A program made the translations under genes and the position numbers. Shown here piece by piece: positions 41,154 through 52,200 of a DNA stretch of 64,000 bases (position 1 is its first letter; each line of letters starts with the position of its first letter). The DNA comes from Nonomuraea dietziae (GTDB lineage: Bacteria > Actinomycetota > Actinomycetes > Streptosporangiales > Streptosporangiaceae), in contig NZ_JACIBV010000001.1 in NCBI RefSeq assembly GCF_014195505.1, positions 7,502,001 to 7,566,000 on the forward strand, written 5' to 3'. The notes beneath the pieces were generated by a model. It was not told where the DNA came from. It did not search any database and saw only the letters and a program-made list of their open reading frames with translations.

Positions 41154-42314
41154 ATGGCGCGGAACCCGGGAACCCCGCAGTTGTTGCGCAGACTGAACGA
41201 CCGCACGGCGCTGGAACTCCTTCTTTCCGAGGGGCCACTCACCCGTGCTGAGCTGGGGGAACGCACAGGGCTCTCCAAGGTAACCGCAGGCCAGCTGTTG
41301 TCCCGACTGGAGGACAGGGGCCTGGTCGAGGTGGCGGGGCAGCGCGCGGGAGGCAGGGGTCCTCACGCCGCGCTCTACGGCGTCGTTCCCTCCAGCGCGT
41401 ACGTCGCGGGCCTGGAGGTGCTGCCCGAGAGCATCACCGTGGGTGTGGCCGACATCACAGGAAGAATCGTGGTCGAGGTCACTGTCGATCCCTCCGACGG
41501 GCGCGACCCGGTCAGGACGGTGCGCAACGCCGTCCAGAGGGCCTGCGACACCGCCCATATCGGCATGTCCCAGCTGCGCGCCTTCGTCATCGGGACCAGG
41601 GGCGTGGTCGATCCGCGCACCGGCGACGTGCGTTTCTCCTATGACCTGCCCTCCTGGCACGTCGGCGTGCTGGCCAGCCTTCGCGAGCGGCTCGGCGCCT
41701 CGGTCACGATCGAGAACGACGTCAACCTCGTCGCGCTGGCCGAGTACCGCCACGGCGCCGCCGTGGGCCACGACGACTTCGCCGTCGTCTGGGCGGGTGT
41801 CGGGCAGGGCCTGGGCGTCATGCTCGGCGGACGCCTGCACAGGGGCATCACCGGCGGCGCGGGCGAGATCGGCTGGCTGCCCGTGCCGGGCGAGCCGCTG
41901 CCCGTCGACGTCTCCCACCCGCAGTCGGGCTCCTTCCAGCGCCTGGTCGGCCAGGAGGCGCTGGCCGGCCTGGCCGACCTCTACGGCGTCGCGGGCGCCA
42001 CCGCCGCCGACCAGGTCCGTACGGCCACCGCCACCGGCAACGACGCCTACCTGAAGGAGGTGGCGGGACGGCTGGCCGTCGGGGTGGCCGCCATCGCCGT
42101 GGTGCTCGACCCCGGGCTGATCGTGCTCAGCGGCGACCTCGGCCGCGCGGGAGGCCCCGCCCTGGCCGAGCGGGTGGAGCAGGCCGTCGCCAAGGTGTGC
42201 CCGAGCCAGCCGCGCGTGGCCGCCACGGCGGTGGCGGGCAACCCGGTGCTGAGAGGCGCGCTGGTCGCCGCGCTGGAGCAGGCCCGTGAACAGGTTTTCT
42301 CTGACACTGTGTGA
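41154..42314 (+). CDS. ROK-family transcriptional regulator 2
   Basis: 386 aa from ATG 41154 with GAGGAGGGG upstream. The winged helix-turn-helix (RTGLSKVTAGQLLSRLEDRG) is very close to that of ROK1, and the same VGGRGPHAALY-like wing follows. The C-terminal ROK domain has IENDVNLVALAE. It is probably the repressor of the divergent importer operon and of itself. Related sites in the NRPS divergent promoter make it a candidate regulator of that cluster too. Confidence 0.88.
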   Translation: MARNPGTPQLLRRLNDRTALELLLSEGPLTRAELGERTGLSKVTAGQLLSRLEDRGLVEVAGQRAGGRGPHAALYGVVPSSAYVAGLEVLPESITVGVADITGRIVVEVTVDPSDGRDPVRTVRNAVQRACDTAHIGMSQLRAFVIGTRGVVDPRTGDVRFSYDLPSWHVGVLASLRERLGASVTIENDVNLVALAEYRHGAAVGHDDFAVVWAGVGQGLGVMLGGRLHRGITGGAGEIGWLPVPGEPLPVDVSHPQSGSFQRLVGQEALAGLADLYGVAGATAADQVRTATATGNDAYLKEVAGRLAVGVAAIAVVLDPGLIVLSGDLGRAGGPALAERVEQAVAKVCPSQPRVAATAVAGNPVLRGALVAALEQAREQVFSDTV

Positions 42315-42326
42315 GAATTTTCGACT

Positions 42327-42977
42327 ATGCGCGACATCGTGTTGATCTCTGATCCCAGGGTGGCTGCCATCCCCGTGCGCGAGTGCGGGGAGCCGCTCGT
42401 GGACGTCCGGGGCAGGCTGCGGGTCGACTCGCGGCTGGCCGACGTGGACGGCGCCTACGCGCACCTGCGCTCGGGGCTGCTGGAGCGTCTGGAGAAGGTG
42501 GCGCTGCCCGAGGGCTACGAACTGCTGATCGTCGAGGGCTACCGGCCGATCACGACGCAGCGCACGTACTTCGAGGAGTACAAGACGCGGCTGCTCATCG
42601 ACTTCCCCGACCTGTCGGCCGACGAGGCGCACGCGGCGGCCAGCAGGTACGTCTCGCCCGTCGAGGTCGCCCCGCACACGGCGGGGGCCGCCGTCGACCT
42701 GACGCTGTGCTCGCCCGACGGGGTGGAGCACGACATGGGCACGGCGGTCAACGACAACCCCGAGGAGAGCGAGGGCGCGTGCTACACGGCCGCGGCCACC
42801 ATCTCCGCGCAGGCCAGGGCGAACCGCGAGATCCTCGTGGCGGCGCTGGAGTCGGTGGGGCTGGTCAACTACCCGACCGAGTGGTGGCACTGGTCCTACG
42901 GCGACCGTTACTGGGCGATGTCCACGGGAGCCCCGCACGCCCTCTACGGGCCGACGAGCTTTCCTCCCGCCTCCTGA
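42327..42977 (+). CDS. VanX-like D-alanyl-D-alanine dipeptidase (M15 family)
   Basis: 216 aa. The zinc site is readable: His117 and Asp124 in PHTAGAAVD, and Glu185/His188 in EWWHW, matching the metal and catalytic residues of M15D dipeptidases. No signal peptide, as in VanX. It would hydrolyse D-Ala-D-Ala in the cytosol, either for wall recycling or glycopeptide resistance; no vanH or vanA is nearby. It starts 12 bp after ROK2 on the same strand and overlaps the convergent tailoring gene by 34 bp. Confidence 0.85.
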   Translation: MRDIVLISDPRVAAIPVRECGEPLVDVRGRLRVDSRLADVDGAYAHLRSGLLERLEKVALPEGYELLIVEGYRPITTQRTYFEEYKTRLLIDFPDLSADEAHAAASRYVSPVEVAPHTAGAAVDLTLCSPDGVEHDMGTAVNDNPEESEGACYTAAATISAQARANREILVAALESVGLVNYPTEWWHWSYGDRYWAMSTGAPHALYGPTSFPPAS

Positions 42978-44797
42978 GCCTCGGGCGGGTGCGCGGGGCC
43001 GATCCGGTGCAGGCGCAGCGGGTCACCGGGTCCCGCCGTGACGAGGAGCCCCGCGTGGGCGGTGAGCGCGCGGCCGGGCGCCGTGCCGTACGCCTCCCAC
43101 GCTCTTCCCGGGACACGGGTGTGGAGCGCGCCCGCGTCGTCGAGGGAGAAGAGCCTGCCGTTCATGCCGGCCAGTGACACCGCGCCCGCCGAGAGGCCGT
43201 CGGGCTCCCATTCCGCCGCCCCGAAGGGCAGCCGCCACAGCGCGCCGTCCCCTGTCGCGACGTAGAACGCGCAGTCCGCGACCGCGAGGCCGACCGCGTG
43301 CGCGGGAGCGGGGCCGACGCGGCGCCAGCAGTCGTCCTCCCTGGCGACCAGGGCGCCTGAGGACGTCACGCCGTACAGGCCGACGCCCATCCCGCCGGCC
43401 GCCTCCCGGGGCACGGCCAGGGCCCTGACCTCCGAGGGGCCCGACAGCGGCTGCCAGGACAGGTTCTGCCCGCACAGCTCACGGCACAGCAGCGCACCCG
43501 AGCCGTCCACGGCGTGGAGGACGCGTCCGAGCACCGCGAGACCCCGCACGTCCGCGACGGGGCCGATCACCTCCCACGAAGGTCGGCGCTCGCCCGACAG
43601 CCGGTCGAGGACGTTGCGGGTGACACGCTCCACGACGGGGTCGTGCAGGGTGTTGCCCCAGTTGACGGTGGCCGAGGTGAAGACGGTGCCGAGGCCGCTG
43701 GTGAACACGCCCATGGTGGCCGCGCCGCCCTGGCCGTAGGCGCTCCAGTGCCGCAGGTCGGCGGTGGCGAGCACGACGAAGCTGGACGGCGTGCCGTCCA
43801 GGGAGGTCGCCCTGGGCACGCCGCGCACCTCCTCGTACTCGGCGGCGTCGGTCTCGTAGCCCAGGCAGCCCTGGCCGAACTTGTCGCCGTCGGTCAGCCC
43901 CGTGCCCTCGAAGGCCCAGTGGCCCGCGAAGCGGGCGGTGTAGGACTCCTCGAGCATGCGCGGCATGTGCTCGCCCCACGCCCCCGCGCCCGCCCTGAAG
44001 CTGACGCCGGTCAGCGTGTTCTCGGGGCGGCCGGCCGCCGACCACTCGACCGTGGCCAGGCGCGGGTCGGCGACGGGGTCGGACAGCGGGTCGCGGTGGC
44101 AGACCATGGTGCGGCCGCCGTCCTCCAGCCGGATCTGCCACCAGGCGGTGTTGCCGGAGAAGAAGGCCACGTTGCCGCCTCGCCGCACGAACTCCTCGAC
44201 GGCGTCGCGCATGCCCGCCGACCAGTACTCGTCGTGCCCGTTGACCACCAGCAGCCGGTGGCGGGACAGCAGGCCGAGGCCGTCGTGCAGGTCGAGGTTG
44301 GAGCAGTAGGCCACCTCGTAGCCCGCAGGACGCAGCCAGCGCGTCAGGCCCTCCTCCCAGCGTTCGGGCGGCGGGCCGCCGCCCGGCCGGTCGAAGCTGA
44401 CCGTGGAGGCGCGGGTGGGCGACTCGGTCCAGTAGACGCTCTGGTCGGGCTCGCCCGCCCTGTTGTAGGCCTGCCAGGTGGTGAAAGGCACGCTGACCAG
44501 GATCGGCGCGGTCGGCTCCGCCTCCCGTACGACGAAGTGGACCTCGTTGTCGGGACAGGGCGCCCCGCCCGGCAGCGAGCGGGGCCACGGCTCGGCGGGG
44601 CCGAAGCGGGCCACGTAGAGCGAGCTCGGCCACTCGCGGGGGATCTCCAGCGACCAGCGGGCGCCGGCCGGCCCCGTGTGGACGACGCGGTCGTCGGTGG
44701 CGTCGCTCACGACCACGGGCGAGGGACGGTCGAGCACGAACTCCAGCGTCTCGCCCTGGGCGAGGGAGGTCGCGAGAGCGTAGGCGCGCACGGTCAT
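42944..44797 (-). CDS. N,N-dimethylformamidase beta-subunit-like protein with C-terminal propeller-like repeats
   Basis: 617 aa from ATG 44797, overlapping the condensation-domain gene stop (ATGA). Residues about 1-400 resemble the large subunit of N,N-dimethylformamidase: VPFTTWQAYNRAG, YCSNLDLH, VVNGHDEYWS and FFSGNTAWWQ. Residues about 410-617 contain short Trp/Gly repeats suggestive of a beta-propeller (VRGLAVLGRVLHAV, VRALAVPREA, VGLAVADCAFYVA). The family hydrolyses a formamide C-N bond using iron. Coupling to NRPS genes suggests a peptide-modifying amidase or related tailoring enzyme; this is inference. Confidence 0.72.
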   Translation of the reverse strand: MTVRAYALATSLAQGETLEFVLDRPSPVVVSDATDDRVVHTGPAGARWSLEIPREWPSSLYVARFGPAEPWPRSLPGGAPCPDNEVHFVVREAEPTAPILVSVPFTTWQAYNRAGEPDQSVYWTESPTRASTVSFDRPGGGPPPERWEEGLTRWLRPAGYEVAYCSNLDLHDGLGLLSRHRLLVVNGHDEYWSAGMRDAVEEFVRRGGNVAFFSGNTAWWQIRLEDGGRTMVCHRDPLSDPVADPRLATVEWSAAGRPENTLTGVSFRAGAGAWGEHMPRMLEESYTARFAGHWAFEGTGLTDGDKFGQGCLGYETDAAEYEEVRGVPRATSLDGTPSSFVVLATADLRHWSAYGQGGAATMGVFTSGLGTVFTSATVNWGNTLHDPVVERVTRNVLDRLSGERRPSWEVIGPVADVRGLAVLGRVLHAVDGSGALLCRELCGQNLSWQPLSGPSEVRALAVPREAAGGMGVGLYGVTSSGALVAREDDCWRRVGPAPAHAVGLAVADCAFYVATGDGALWRLPFGAAEWEPDGLSAGAVSLAGMNGRLFSLDDAGALHTRVPGRAWEAYGTAPGRALTAHAGLLVTAGPGDPLRLHRIGPAHPPEAQEAGGKLVGP

Positions 44798-46029
44798 GCG
44801 GTAGCCGTCTCCACCAGCAGGGACTCCAGGTCGAGCAGGTAGCGCTCGATGTCCGGCCTGGACAGGTAGCGGGTGTCGGCGGTCAGGGAGACGCCCTCCG
44901 TCGTGACGTGCACGCAGAAGCGGCAGTCGAGGTTGTCCTGGCTCAGCGGCCAGGTCAGCGTGGTCTGCGCCCGCGCCTTCTCGATCTCGTCGGGCTCGCA
45001 CGCGGCGGGCCCGGGATCGGCGAAGCGCAGGTCGTTGAAGCAGCAGTGCGGGTGCACCCGCTCGCCGCGCCGCGCGCTCTCCGCCCGGACGATCATGGCC
45101 CGGTCGGCGGGATCGTGATAGGCGCTGCGGTAGGCGCGCAGAGCGGCCGGACCCGCAGCCCTCAGCGCCTCGGCGAAGGGCAGGCCCACCTCCAGCGTGA
45201 ACAGGCCCTCCATGGCCAGCGTGCTGACGACGGCCATGGTGTCGCGCCTGAACCTGTTGCTCACGATCGGCAGCACCGCGCTGATCTCCTGGCCCGTGTG
45301 GCGCCCCGCCAGCTCGGCCACCGCCGCGAGCAGGACCGTCGAGGTGGAGGCGCCGTGGGCGGCGGCGATCGAGCGTACGGCCAGGTCGAGCGCGGGCGAG
45401 TGGAGCAGGGCGCGCCAGATCGGCGGGTCGGAGCCCTTCGCGGGCGTGGGGAACATGGTGGCCGCGATCCGCCGGTGCTCGCGCTCCCAGTGCGCGGCGG
45501 CGGCCGTGGCGACCCGCCGTCCCTGCTCGCCCTGCTGCCAGAGGGCCAGGTCGAGCGCTCGCGGCGCGGGCGCGGACGGCGGCCTGCCCAGCAGCAGCAT
45601 GCGCAGGTCGCGCACCGCGACCTCGGCTCCTGCCCCGTCGGCGGCCAGGTGGCAGAACAGCAGCGTGACGTGGGTGACCCTGTCGCCGTCGGTCGTCAGG
45701 CCCACCCGCAGCGGCCACTCGCGCTCGTAGTCGAACCTGGTGGCCGCCGGCGCGCCGAACGTGACGGGCAGCCGCCCCGTCCTCTCCAGCCTCTGGTACG
45801 GCTCCCGCCGCGCCCCCAGTCTGGTCCTCAGCGAGCCGTGCCGCTCGACCAGCGCCCTCACGGCGGCGAGCACCTCGGGCACGCTCCTGTCGCCTGGGAC
45901 CTTCACCACCCTGTCGAAGTTGAAGTAGTGATCGTCGGGCTCGGTGTGCAGGATCGCCTCCCAGATCGCCCGCTGGCCCCACGTCAGCGGCGCGGTTCCC
46001 TCGTCGGGACCGGCGAACTCGACGATCAT
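44794..46029 (-). CDS. Free-standing NRPS condensation domain
   Basis: 411 aa. The active-site motif reads CHLAADG (residues 126-132). The catalytic second His (His127) and structural Asp/Gly are kept, while the usual first His is Cys. The C-terminal half has the condensation fold (PIVSNRFRRDT, QDNLDCRFCVHV). It likely joins an acyl or peptidyl carrier substrate to an amine, possibly using the free carrier protein encoded just upstream (4-bp overlap). A release or transfer role is also possible. Confidence 0.82.
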   Translation of the reverse strand: MIVEFAGPDEGTAPLTWGQRAIWEAILHTEPDDHYFNFDRVVKVPGDRSVPEVLAAVRALVERHGSLRTRLGARREPYQRLERTGRLPVTFGAPAATRFDYEREWPLRVGLTTDGDRVTHVTLLFCHLAADGAGAEVAVRDLRMLLLGRPPSAPAPRALDLALWQQGEQGRRVATAAAAHWEREHRRIAATMFPTPAKGSDPPIWRALLHSPALDLAVRSIAAAHGASTSTVLLAAVAELAGRHTGQEISAVLPIVSNRFRRDTMAVVSTLAMEGLFTLEVGLPFAEALRAAGPAALRAYRSAYHDPADRAMIVRAESARRGERVHPHCCFNDLRFADPGPAACEPDEIEKARAQTTLTWPLSQDNLDCRFCVHVTTEGVSLTADTRYLSRPDIERYLLDLESLLVETATA

Positions 46030-46262
46030 CGGCTGGACAGGCGTCCGGCCAGGAGGTCCAGGTCGTCGAGTAACTCCAGCCCGTCCTCCGTGAGATCGAC
46101 CTCGACGCCGAACTCGCTCTCGATCGCGTCGATGAGGCGCATCTGCCCCACGGAGGTCAGACCGAGCGCCGTCAGCGGCACGGTCGCCCGCAGGGCCTCC
46201 TGCGCGGTCAGCGCGCCGTCGGAGGACTCTTCGACCAGCTCGGCGAGTCTTTCCTTGATCAT
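46026..46262 (-). CDS. Free-standing peptidyl/acyl carrier protein
   Basis: 78 aa four-helix carrier. Ser37 in LGLTSVGQM is the expected phosphopantetheine site. ATG 46262 overlaps the synthetase stop and its stop overlaps the condensation gene (ATGA both sides), so the three are translated as a chain. Acidic composition is typical. Confidence 0.87.
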   Translation of the reverse strand: MIKERLAELVEESSDGALTAQEALRATVPLTALGLTSVGQMRLIDAIESEFGVEVDLTEDGLELLDDLDLLAGRLSSR

Positions 46263-49200
46263 GTCAGCTCCCTGGCGAGGCGTTCGGCCTCCTCGTCGGA
46301 CATCTGGTCCAGCTCCGCCACCAGCAGGTCCTCGACCGTCCCGGCCAGGCCCTCGACCGTCGGGCTCGCGAACAGCGCTCTGATCGGGACGTCCAGGTCG
46401 ATCGCGGCCCTGATCCTGGCCACCACGCGGACGGCCAGCAGGCTGTGCCCGCCGAGCGCGAAGAAGTCGTCGTGCGCCCCCACCTTCTCCAGGTCGAGGA
46501 CCTCGGCGAAGACGGCCGCCACCAGGTGCTCGGCGTCGCCGTCCGGCGCCCTGTACTCCGCCCTCGCCGCCTCGGGCTCGGGCAGCGCGGCCCTGTCCAC
46601 CTTGCCGTTGGGGGTCAGCGGAAGCGCGTCGAGGCGCACCCACCGCGTGGGCACCAGGTACGGCGGCAGCGTCGCGGCCGCGTGGTCGCGCAACTCGCCG
46701 AGGTCGGCCTCGCCCACGACGTAGCCGACCAGCGTCTCGCCCTTCGCCGTCACCGCGGCGGCGCCGACGTCGGGGTGGGTCATGAGCGTGGCCTCGACCT
46801 CGCCGGGCTCGACCCGCTGACCCCTGATCTTCAGCTGGTCGTCGAGGCGGCCGAGGAACTCCAGCTGCCCGTCGGGCCGCCATCTGACCCTGTCGCCCGT
46901 CCGGTAGACCCGCTCGTGGGCGCTGTCCTGTGGGGCGTCGGTCTCGGTAAGGAGGATCCTGTCGCCGGTGAAGGGCACGAAGCGGTCCGCGGTGAGGTCG
47001 GGGCGGCCGAGATAGCCGCGGGCCACGCCCTGCCCTCCGACGCACAGCTCGCCAGGAGCGCCGGACGGGACCAGGCGCCCTACGGCGTCGACCACGTAGG
47101 CGGTGGTGGCGGCGATCGGGCGGCCGATGGGCGGCACGCCCCTCGAGGCGTCGAGCGTGGTGGCCGTGGCGATGACGGTGGTCTCCGTCGGGCCGTAGGT
47201 GTTGACCAGCCTGACGCTCAGGCCGAAGCGCTCGTGCCAGCGGGCCACCGCGGAGGCGTGCGCCTGCTCGCCGCCGAGGATCACCAGGCGCAGCGTCGAG
47301 GGCCAGGCGACCGCGTCGATCTGGTCGACGAGGTGGTGCCAGTAGGCCGTGGGCAGGTCGAGGACCGTCACGCCCTCGAGGTGGTCGGGCAGGCTGAGCC
47401 CGCCGTCGGGCAGGACGACGACGTGGGCGCCGCTGGACAGCGCGGGATAGATCTCCTCGGCGTGGGTGTCGAAGCCGAGCGAGGCGAACTGCACCACCCT
47501 GTCGCCCGGACGCAGGCCGTACTCCTCCGCCATCCAGTCGACGCGGGCGGCCAGGTTGCGGTGGTCGACGACGACGCCCTTGGGCTCGCCCGTCGAGCCA
47601 GAGGTGTACAGCACGTAGGCGATCTCGGCGGGCGGCACGGGGGTGAGGGGCGCGGTGGGCTCGCAGGTGTGGGCCAGCGGGGTGCCCTGCGGCAGCCGGT
47701 CGGCCAGGTCGGGCGAGGTGAGCACGAGCGTCGCGCCGCTGTCGGTCAGCAGGTGCGCCAGGCGGGCGGTCGGGTGGGCGGGGTCGAGCGGCAGGTAGGC
47801 GCCGCCCGCTCGCCACACCGCGAGCAGCGCGGCGACGGCGTCGACGCCCCGGCCGAGGCAGACGCCCACCAGGTCGCCCCGCCGTACCCCCTTGCTCTGG
47901 AGGAGCCCGGCCAGCTCGGTGACCCGCAGGTCGAACGAGGCGTAGTCGAGATCGCCCACCGCGGGCAGCCCCGCGTGCCCGAGGACGGCCCGCGCCACCC
48001 TGTCGGGCACGGTCGGCGCGTCGAAGGATCCCGGGGGTGGGACCGGTTCCTCCCGCGTGACCGGTGAGGGCCGGTCGGAGAGGGAAGCGGGAGGAACCGG
48101 CCGGCTCGGTGCGGGACCCCGCCCCCACGCGCGCAGCAGGGCGAGGTCGTCGGGGGACAGCAGCTGGGGCGGCAGACCTGGGTCCTGGCACAGGAGGCGT
48201 TCCAGCCTGCGGGCCAGCGCCTGCACCGTGTCCGCGTCGAACAGGGCGGCGTCGTAGGACAGGACGAGCAGCAGCTCGTCGGGGTCCTGCCAGGCCTCCA
48301 GCATGAGGTCGAACTTGACCTGCGCGAACCCGTGGGGGAACGGCGCGGCCTCCAGCCCGGCGAAGGCGGCGGGCGTGCGGCCCGCGTCCTGGGTGTGCAG
48401 GATGGCCATCGTCTCGAACGAGGGCGCGCGCTCCAGCGGCGCTCCCTGGTGGGCGAAGGCGTCCACGACCGTGGCGCGGGTCCGCTCCACGAGCTCGCCG
48501 AAGGTGGGCGAGCCTGTCAGGTCGCCGCGGATCACGAGCGTGTCGGCGAAGTAGCCGACCACGCCCTCCAGGAGGGCGTCGTCGCGGCCCGAGGTGACGG
48601 TGGCCACGCAGACGTCCGTCAGGCCGCTCTGCGCGGCGAGCACGGCCTGGTAGGCGGCCATCAGCGTCATGAACATCGTCACGCCCGGCGTCCTGCTGAC
48701 CGCTTCGACCGGCAGCGTGAACGTGTGGAAGGCGGCCTGGCGCGGCGCGCCGGTGCGCGGCCTGTCGGTGGGCAGGTTCAGCGGCGGCTGACCCGCGAGC
48801 CGCTCCCTCCAGTAGTCGTCCATGGAGTCCTGGCCGAGCTGCCAGCGGGCGACGTCGCCGAACTGCAGGGGCGGCTCGGGCGGCCGCTCGCCGGAGTAGA
48901 GGAGGGCCAGCTCGTCGATCAGGATGTTGAGCGACCAGCCGTCGCCGAGGATGTGGTGCAGCACGACGCACAGCACGTGGTCCTCGGGACCGACGGGGAC
49001 GAGCGTCACCCTGAACGGCGGGGCGCAGGCCAGGTCGAAGGGGGCGTTGACGCGCTCGGCCACCAGCCGCTCGGGCTCGCCCGCGACGATCTCGAAGGGC
49101 ACCGGGCCAGGGGGCTCGACGACGATCACGGGCACGCCGTCCACCTCGGGGAAGCGCGTGCGCAGGCTCTCGTGCCTGGCGGCCAGCGCGTCCACGGCCA

Positions 49201-52200
49201 GGCGCAGCGCCGCCACGTCGAGCGGGCCGCGCAGGCGGCGCACGATCCACATGTTGTAGGCGGCGTCGCCGGGGTCGAGCCGGTGCAGGAACCACAGCCG
49301 CTCCTGGGAGCGGGAGAGCGGGACGGCCGCGCCCTGGGGACGCCGGCGAGGCCGGTCATCGGCGGGGCCGGGGGAGTCCTGCGCGGCGTCGAGAAGGGCG
49401 GCCATCGCCTCGACGGTCGGGCGCAGGAACAGCTCGCGGACAGGCACCCGTCCTGGCAGGCGGGAGGTGACGACGGTGGCCAGCAGGGAGTGCCCGCCGA
49501 GCGCGAAGAAGTCGTCCTCCGCGCCGACGTCCGCGACGCCGAGCACGTCGGCGAAGACCCGCGCGACCAGGAGTTCGTGCGGCGTCCTCGGCGGAGTGGA
49601 GGCCGGGACCGCCGACGCCTCGGGCGAGGGGAGGGCCTTGCGGTCCACCTTGCCGTTGGGCGTGAGGGGCAGGGCGTCGAGCTCCACCACCACCGAGGGC
49701 ACCATGTAGCCGGGCAGCTGGGCGGCGGCGTGCTCCCGAAGCCCCTCCGCCTCGCCGACGACGTAGGCCACGAGCAGGTCGTCGCGGACGGCGGTGACGG
49801 CCTGCCGCACGCCGGGCCGCGACTCCAGTACCGTCTCGATCTCGCCCAGCTCGACCCGGTGGCCGCGCAGCTTCACCTGGTTGTCGGTCCTGCCGAGGAA
49901 CTCCAGCGTGCCGTCGGGCAGCCAGCGGACCAGGTCACCCGTGCGGTAGACGCGCTCGCCCGCGTGCTCGGTGAACCGCTCGGCGGTCAGGTCGGGCCTG
50001 CCCAGGTAGCCGGTGGCCAGGCCCGCGCCGCCGATCAGCAGCTCGCCTGGGACGCCGAGGGGCGCGTCGACGTGGACGGTCGTGTTGGCGATCGGGCGGC
50101 CGATCGTCACCCTGGCGGGATCGGAGGGCACCTCCCACGCGGTGGACCAGATGGTCGTCTCGGTCGGGCCGTACATGTTGACGAGCCTGCCGACGCGCGA
50201 GCGCAGCTCGGCGGCCAGCTTCGGCGGCAGCGGCTCGCCGCCCGCCAGCGCGGTCACCGGGGGCAGCTCCCCTGTGAGCAGCACCCGCCAGCCCGAGGGC
50301 GTGGCCTGGACGTGCGTGACGCCCGTCGTCGTGATCAGCCGCGACAGCGCGGCGCCGTCGCGGGCGGTGTCGGCGTCGGCGATGACCACCGTGCCCCCCG
50401 TGACGAGCGGCAGGTACAGCTCCAGCGCGGAGATGTCGAAGGAGAGCGAGGTGAGCGCCAGCCAGACGTCGGAGGGCGCGGACCCCACGAGCGAACGCAT
50501 CGCGAGCAGGAAGTTCGTCAGCGCCCTGTGCGGGACGACCACGCCCTTGGGGCGGCCCGTGGAGCCCGAGGTGTAGAGCACGTAGGCGGTGTCGCCGGGG
50601 AGCGGCCTGACGACGTGCGGCGCTCCCGAGGGGAGCTCGTCGGTGAGGACGAGCGCCGCACCCGAGTCCTCCAGCACGTAGGAGACGCGGGCCTGCGGGT
50701 AGTCGGGGTCCACCGGCAGGTAGGCGGCGCCCGCCATGGCCACGCCGAGCAGCGCGACCAGCATGTCAGGACCGCGCGAGAGCCGTACCGCCACCAGGGA
50801 GCCCGTGCCGACGCCCCGCTCGGCGAGCGCGCCCGCCAGGACCGCCGCCCTCTCTGTCAGCTCGCGGTAGGTCAGCGTGGTGTCGCCGCAGACCACCGCG
50901 ACCGCGTCAGGACGGGCGTCAGCGCGCTCCAGCACCATGTCGACGAGGGTGAGGGGCGGCAGCTCCGCGGCTGTGTCGTTCCACGAGGCCAGCAGGGCGC
51001 GCTCGGAGGCAGGGGTCAGCTCCAGCTCGGCGACCGGCGACGACGGATCGGCGACGATCGACGAGACCAGGACGGCGAAGCGCTCCATCATGCGCTCGGC
51101 GGTCGCGCGCTCGAACAGCTCCTCGCTGTAGATGGCCACTCCGAGCAGGCCGCCGTCGTCCTCGGCGTACAGGTCGAGCGACAGGTCGAAGCGCGCGGGA
51201 TGCCAGCCCAGCGGGAACGGCTCGGCCTCCAGACCCGGCAGCGGATCGGCGATCTCGCCGTGCGTGTGGAGCGCGAACATGGTCTGGAACAGCGGGGTCC
51301 TGCTGAGGTCGCGCTGGAGGCCGAGCGCGCTGACCAGCCGCTCGAACGGCACCTCCTGGTGCGCCAGCGCCTGCAGCACGGTCTTCCTCGTCCGGCGGAG
51401 CAGCTCGGCGAAGCTCGGCTCGCCCGACAGGTCGCACCTCAGCACCAGCATCGTCGACAGGTAGCCGACCACCCGCTCCAGCTCGGTGCTCGTCCGCCCC
51501 GCCGAGGGCGTGCCCACGCAGAAGTCGTCCTGTCCGCTGTGCCGCGCCAGCAGCACCTGGTAGGCGGCCAGCAGCACCATGTACGGCGTGCACCGCGCGC
51601 TCCTGGCCAGCTCGGCCACCCCGGCGACAAGCTCGGGAGCCAGCCTGAACAGCACCTCGCCGCCCGCCGTGCCGCGCTGCGGAGGGCGCGGCCTGTCGGT
51701 TGCCAGCTCCAGCACCGGCGCCCCCGCCAGCCGCTCGGCCCACCACTCCTCCTCGGCCGCGAAGTCACGAGGGGCGGGGTTGAACGGGGGAGGGGCGGCG
51801 GGCAGCGGCCTGCCCGCGTAGCAGGCGGCGACCTCCTCGCGCAGCACGTTGAACGACCAGCCGTCGCCGTTGATGTGGTGCAGCACCACGCACAGGACGT
51901 GCTCGCGCGGCCCGAGCGGGATGACGCTCACCCTGAAGGGAGGTCGCCCTGCCAGGTCGAAGGGGGCGTTGGTGCGCTCGGACACCAGCTTGTCCGGATC
52001 GCCCTCGACCACCTCGAAGGCGATGCGGCCTGGAGGCTCGACGACCGCCACGGGGCGCCCGTCCACTTCGGGAAAGCGGGTGCGCAGCGCGTCGTGCCTG
52101 GCGGCGACGGCGGTGAAGGCCGCCTCCAGCCTGGTGAGGTCGAGCTCTCCGCGCAGCCTGTAGGCGTAGGCGGTGTTGTACGAGGGGTCGTCAGGATCGA

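Noticed and set aside
42327-42977. Glycopeptide-resistance (vanHAX) operon
   Set aside because: Only the dipeptidase is present; no D-lactate dehydrogenase, ligase or VanRS pair in the window.
44798-45982. N-terminal extension of the dimethylformamidase-like frame
   Set aside because: The frame is open but low-complexity and overlaps the real condensation-domain gene; ATG 44797 with ATGA overlap is the natural start.
46263-49295. N-terminal extension of the small carrier-protein frame
   Set aside because: Runs out of frame through the NRPS with Arg/Gly-rich shadow sequence; the 78-aa carrier is complete by itself.
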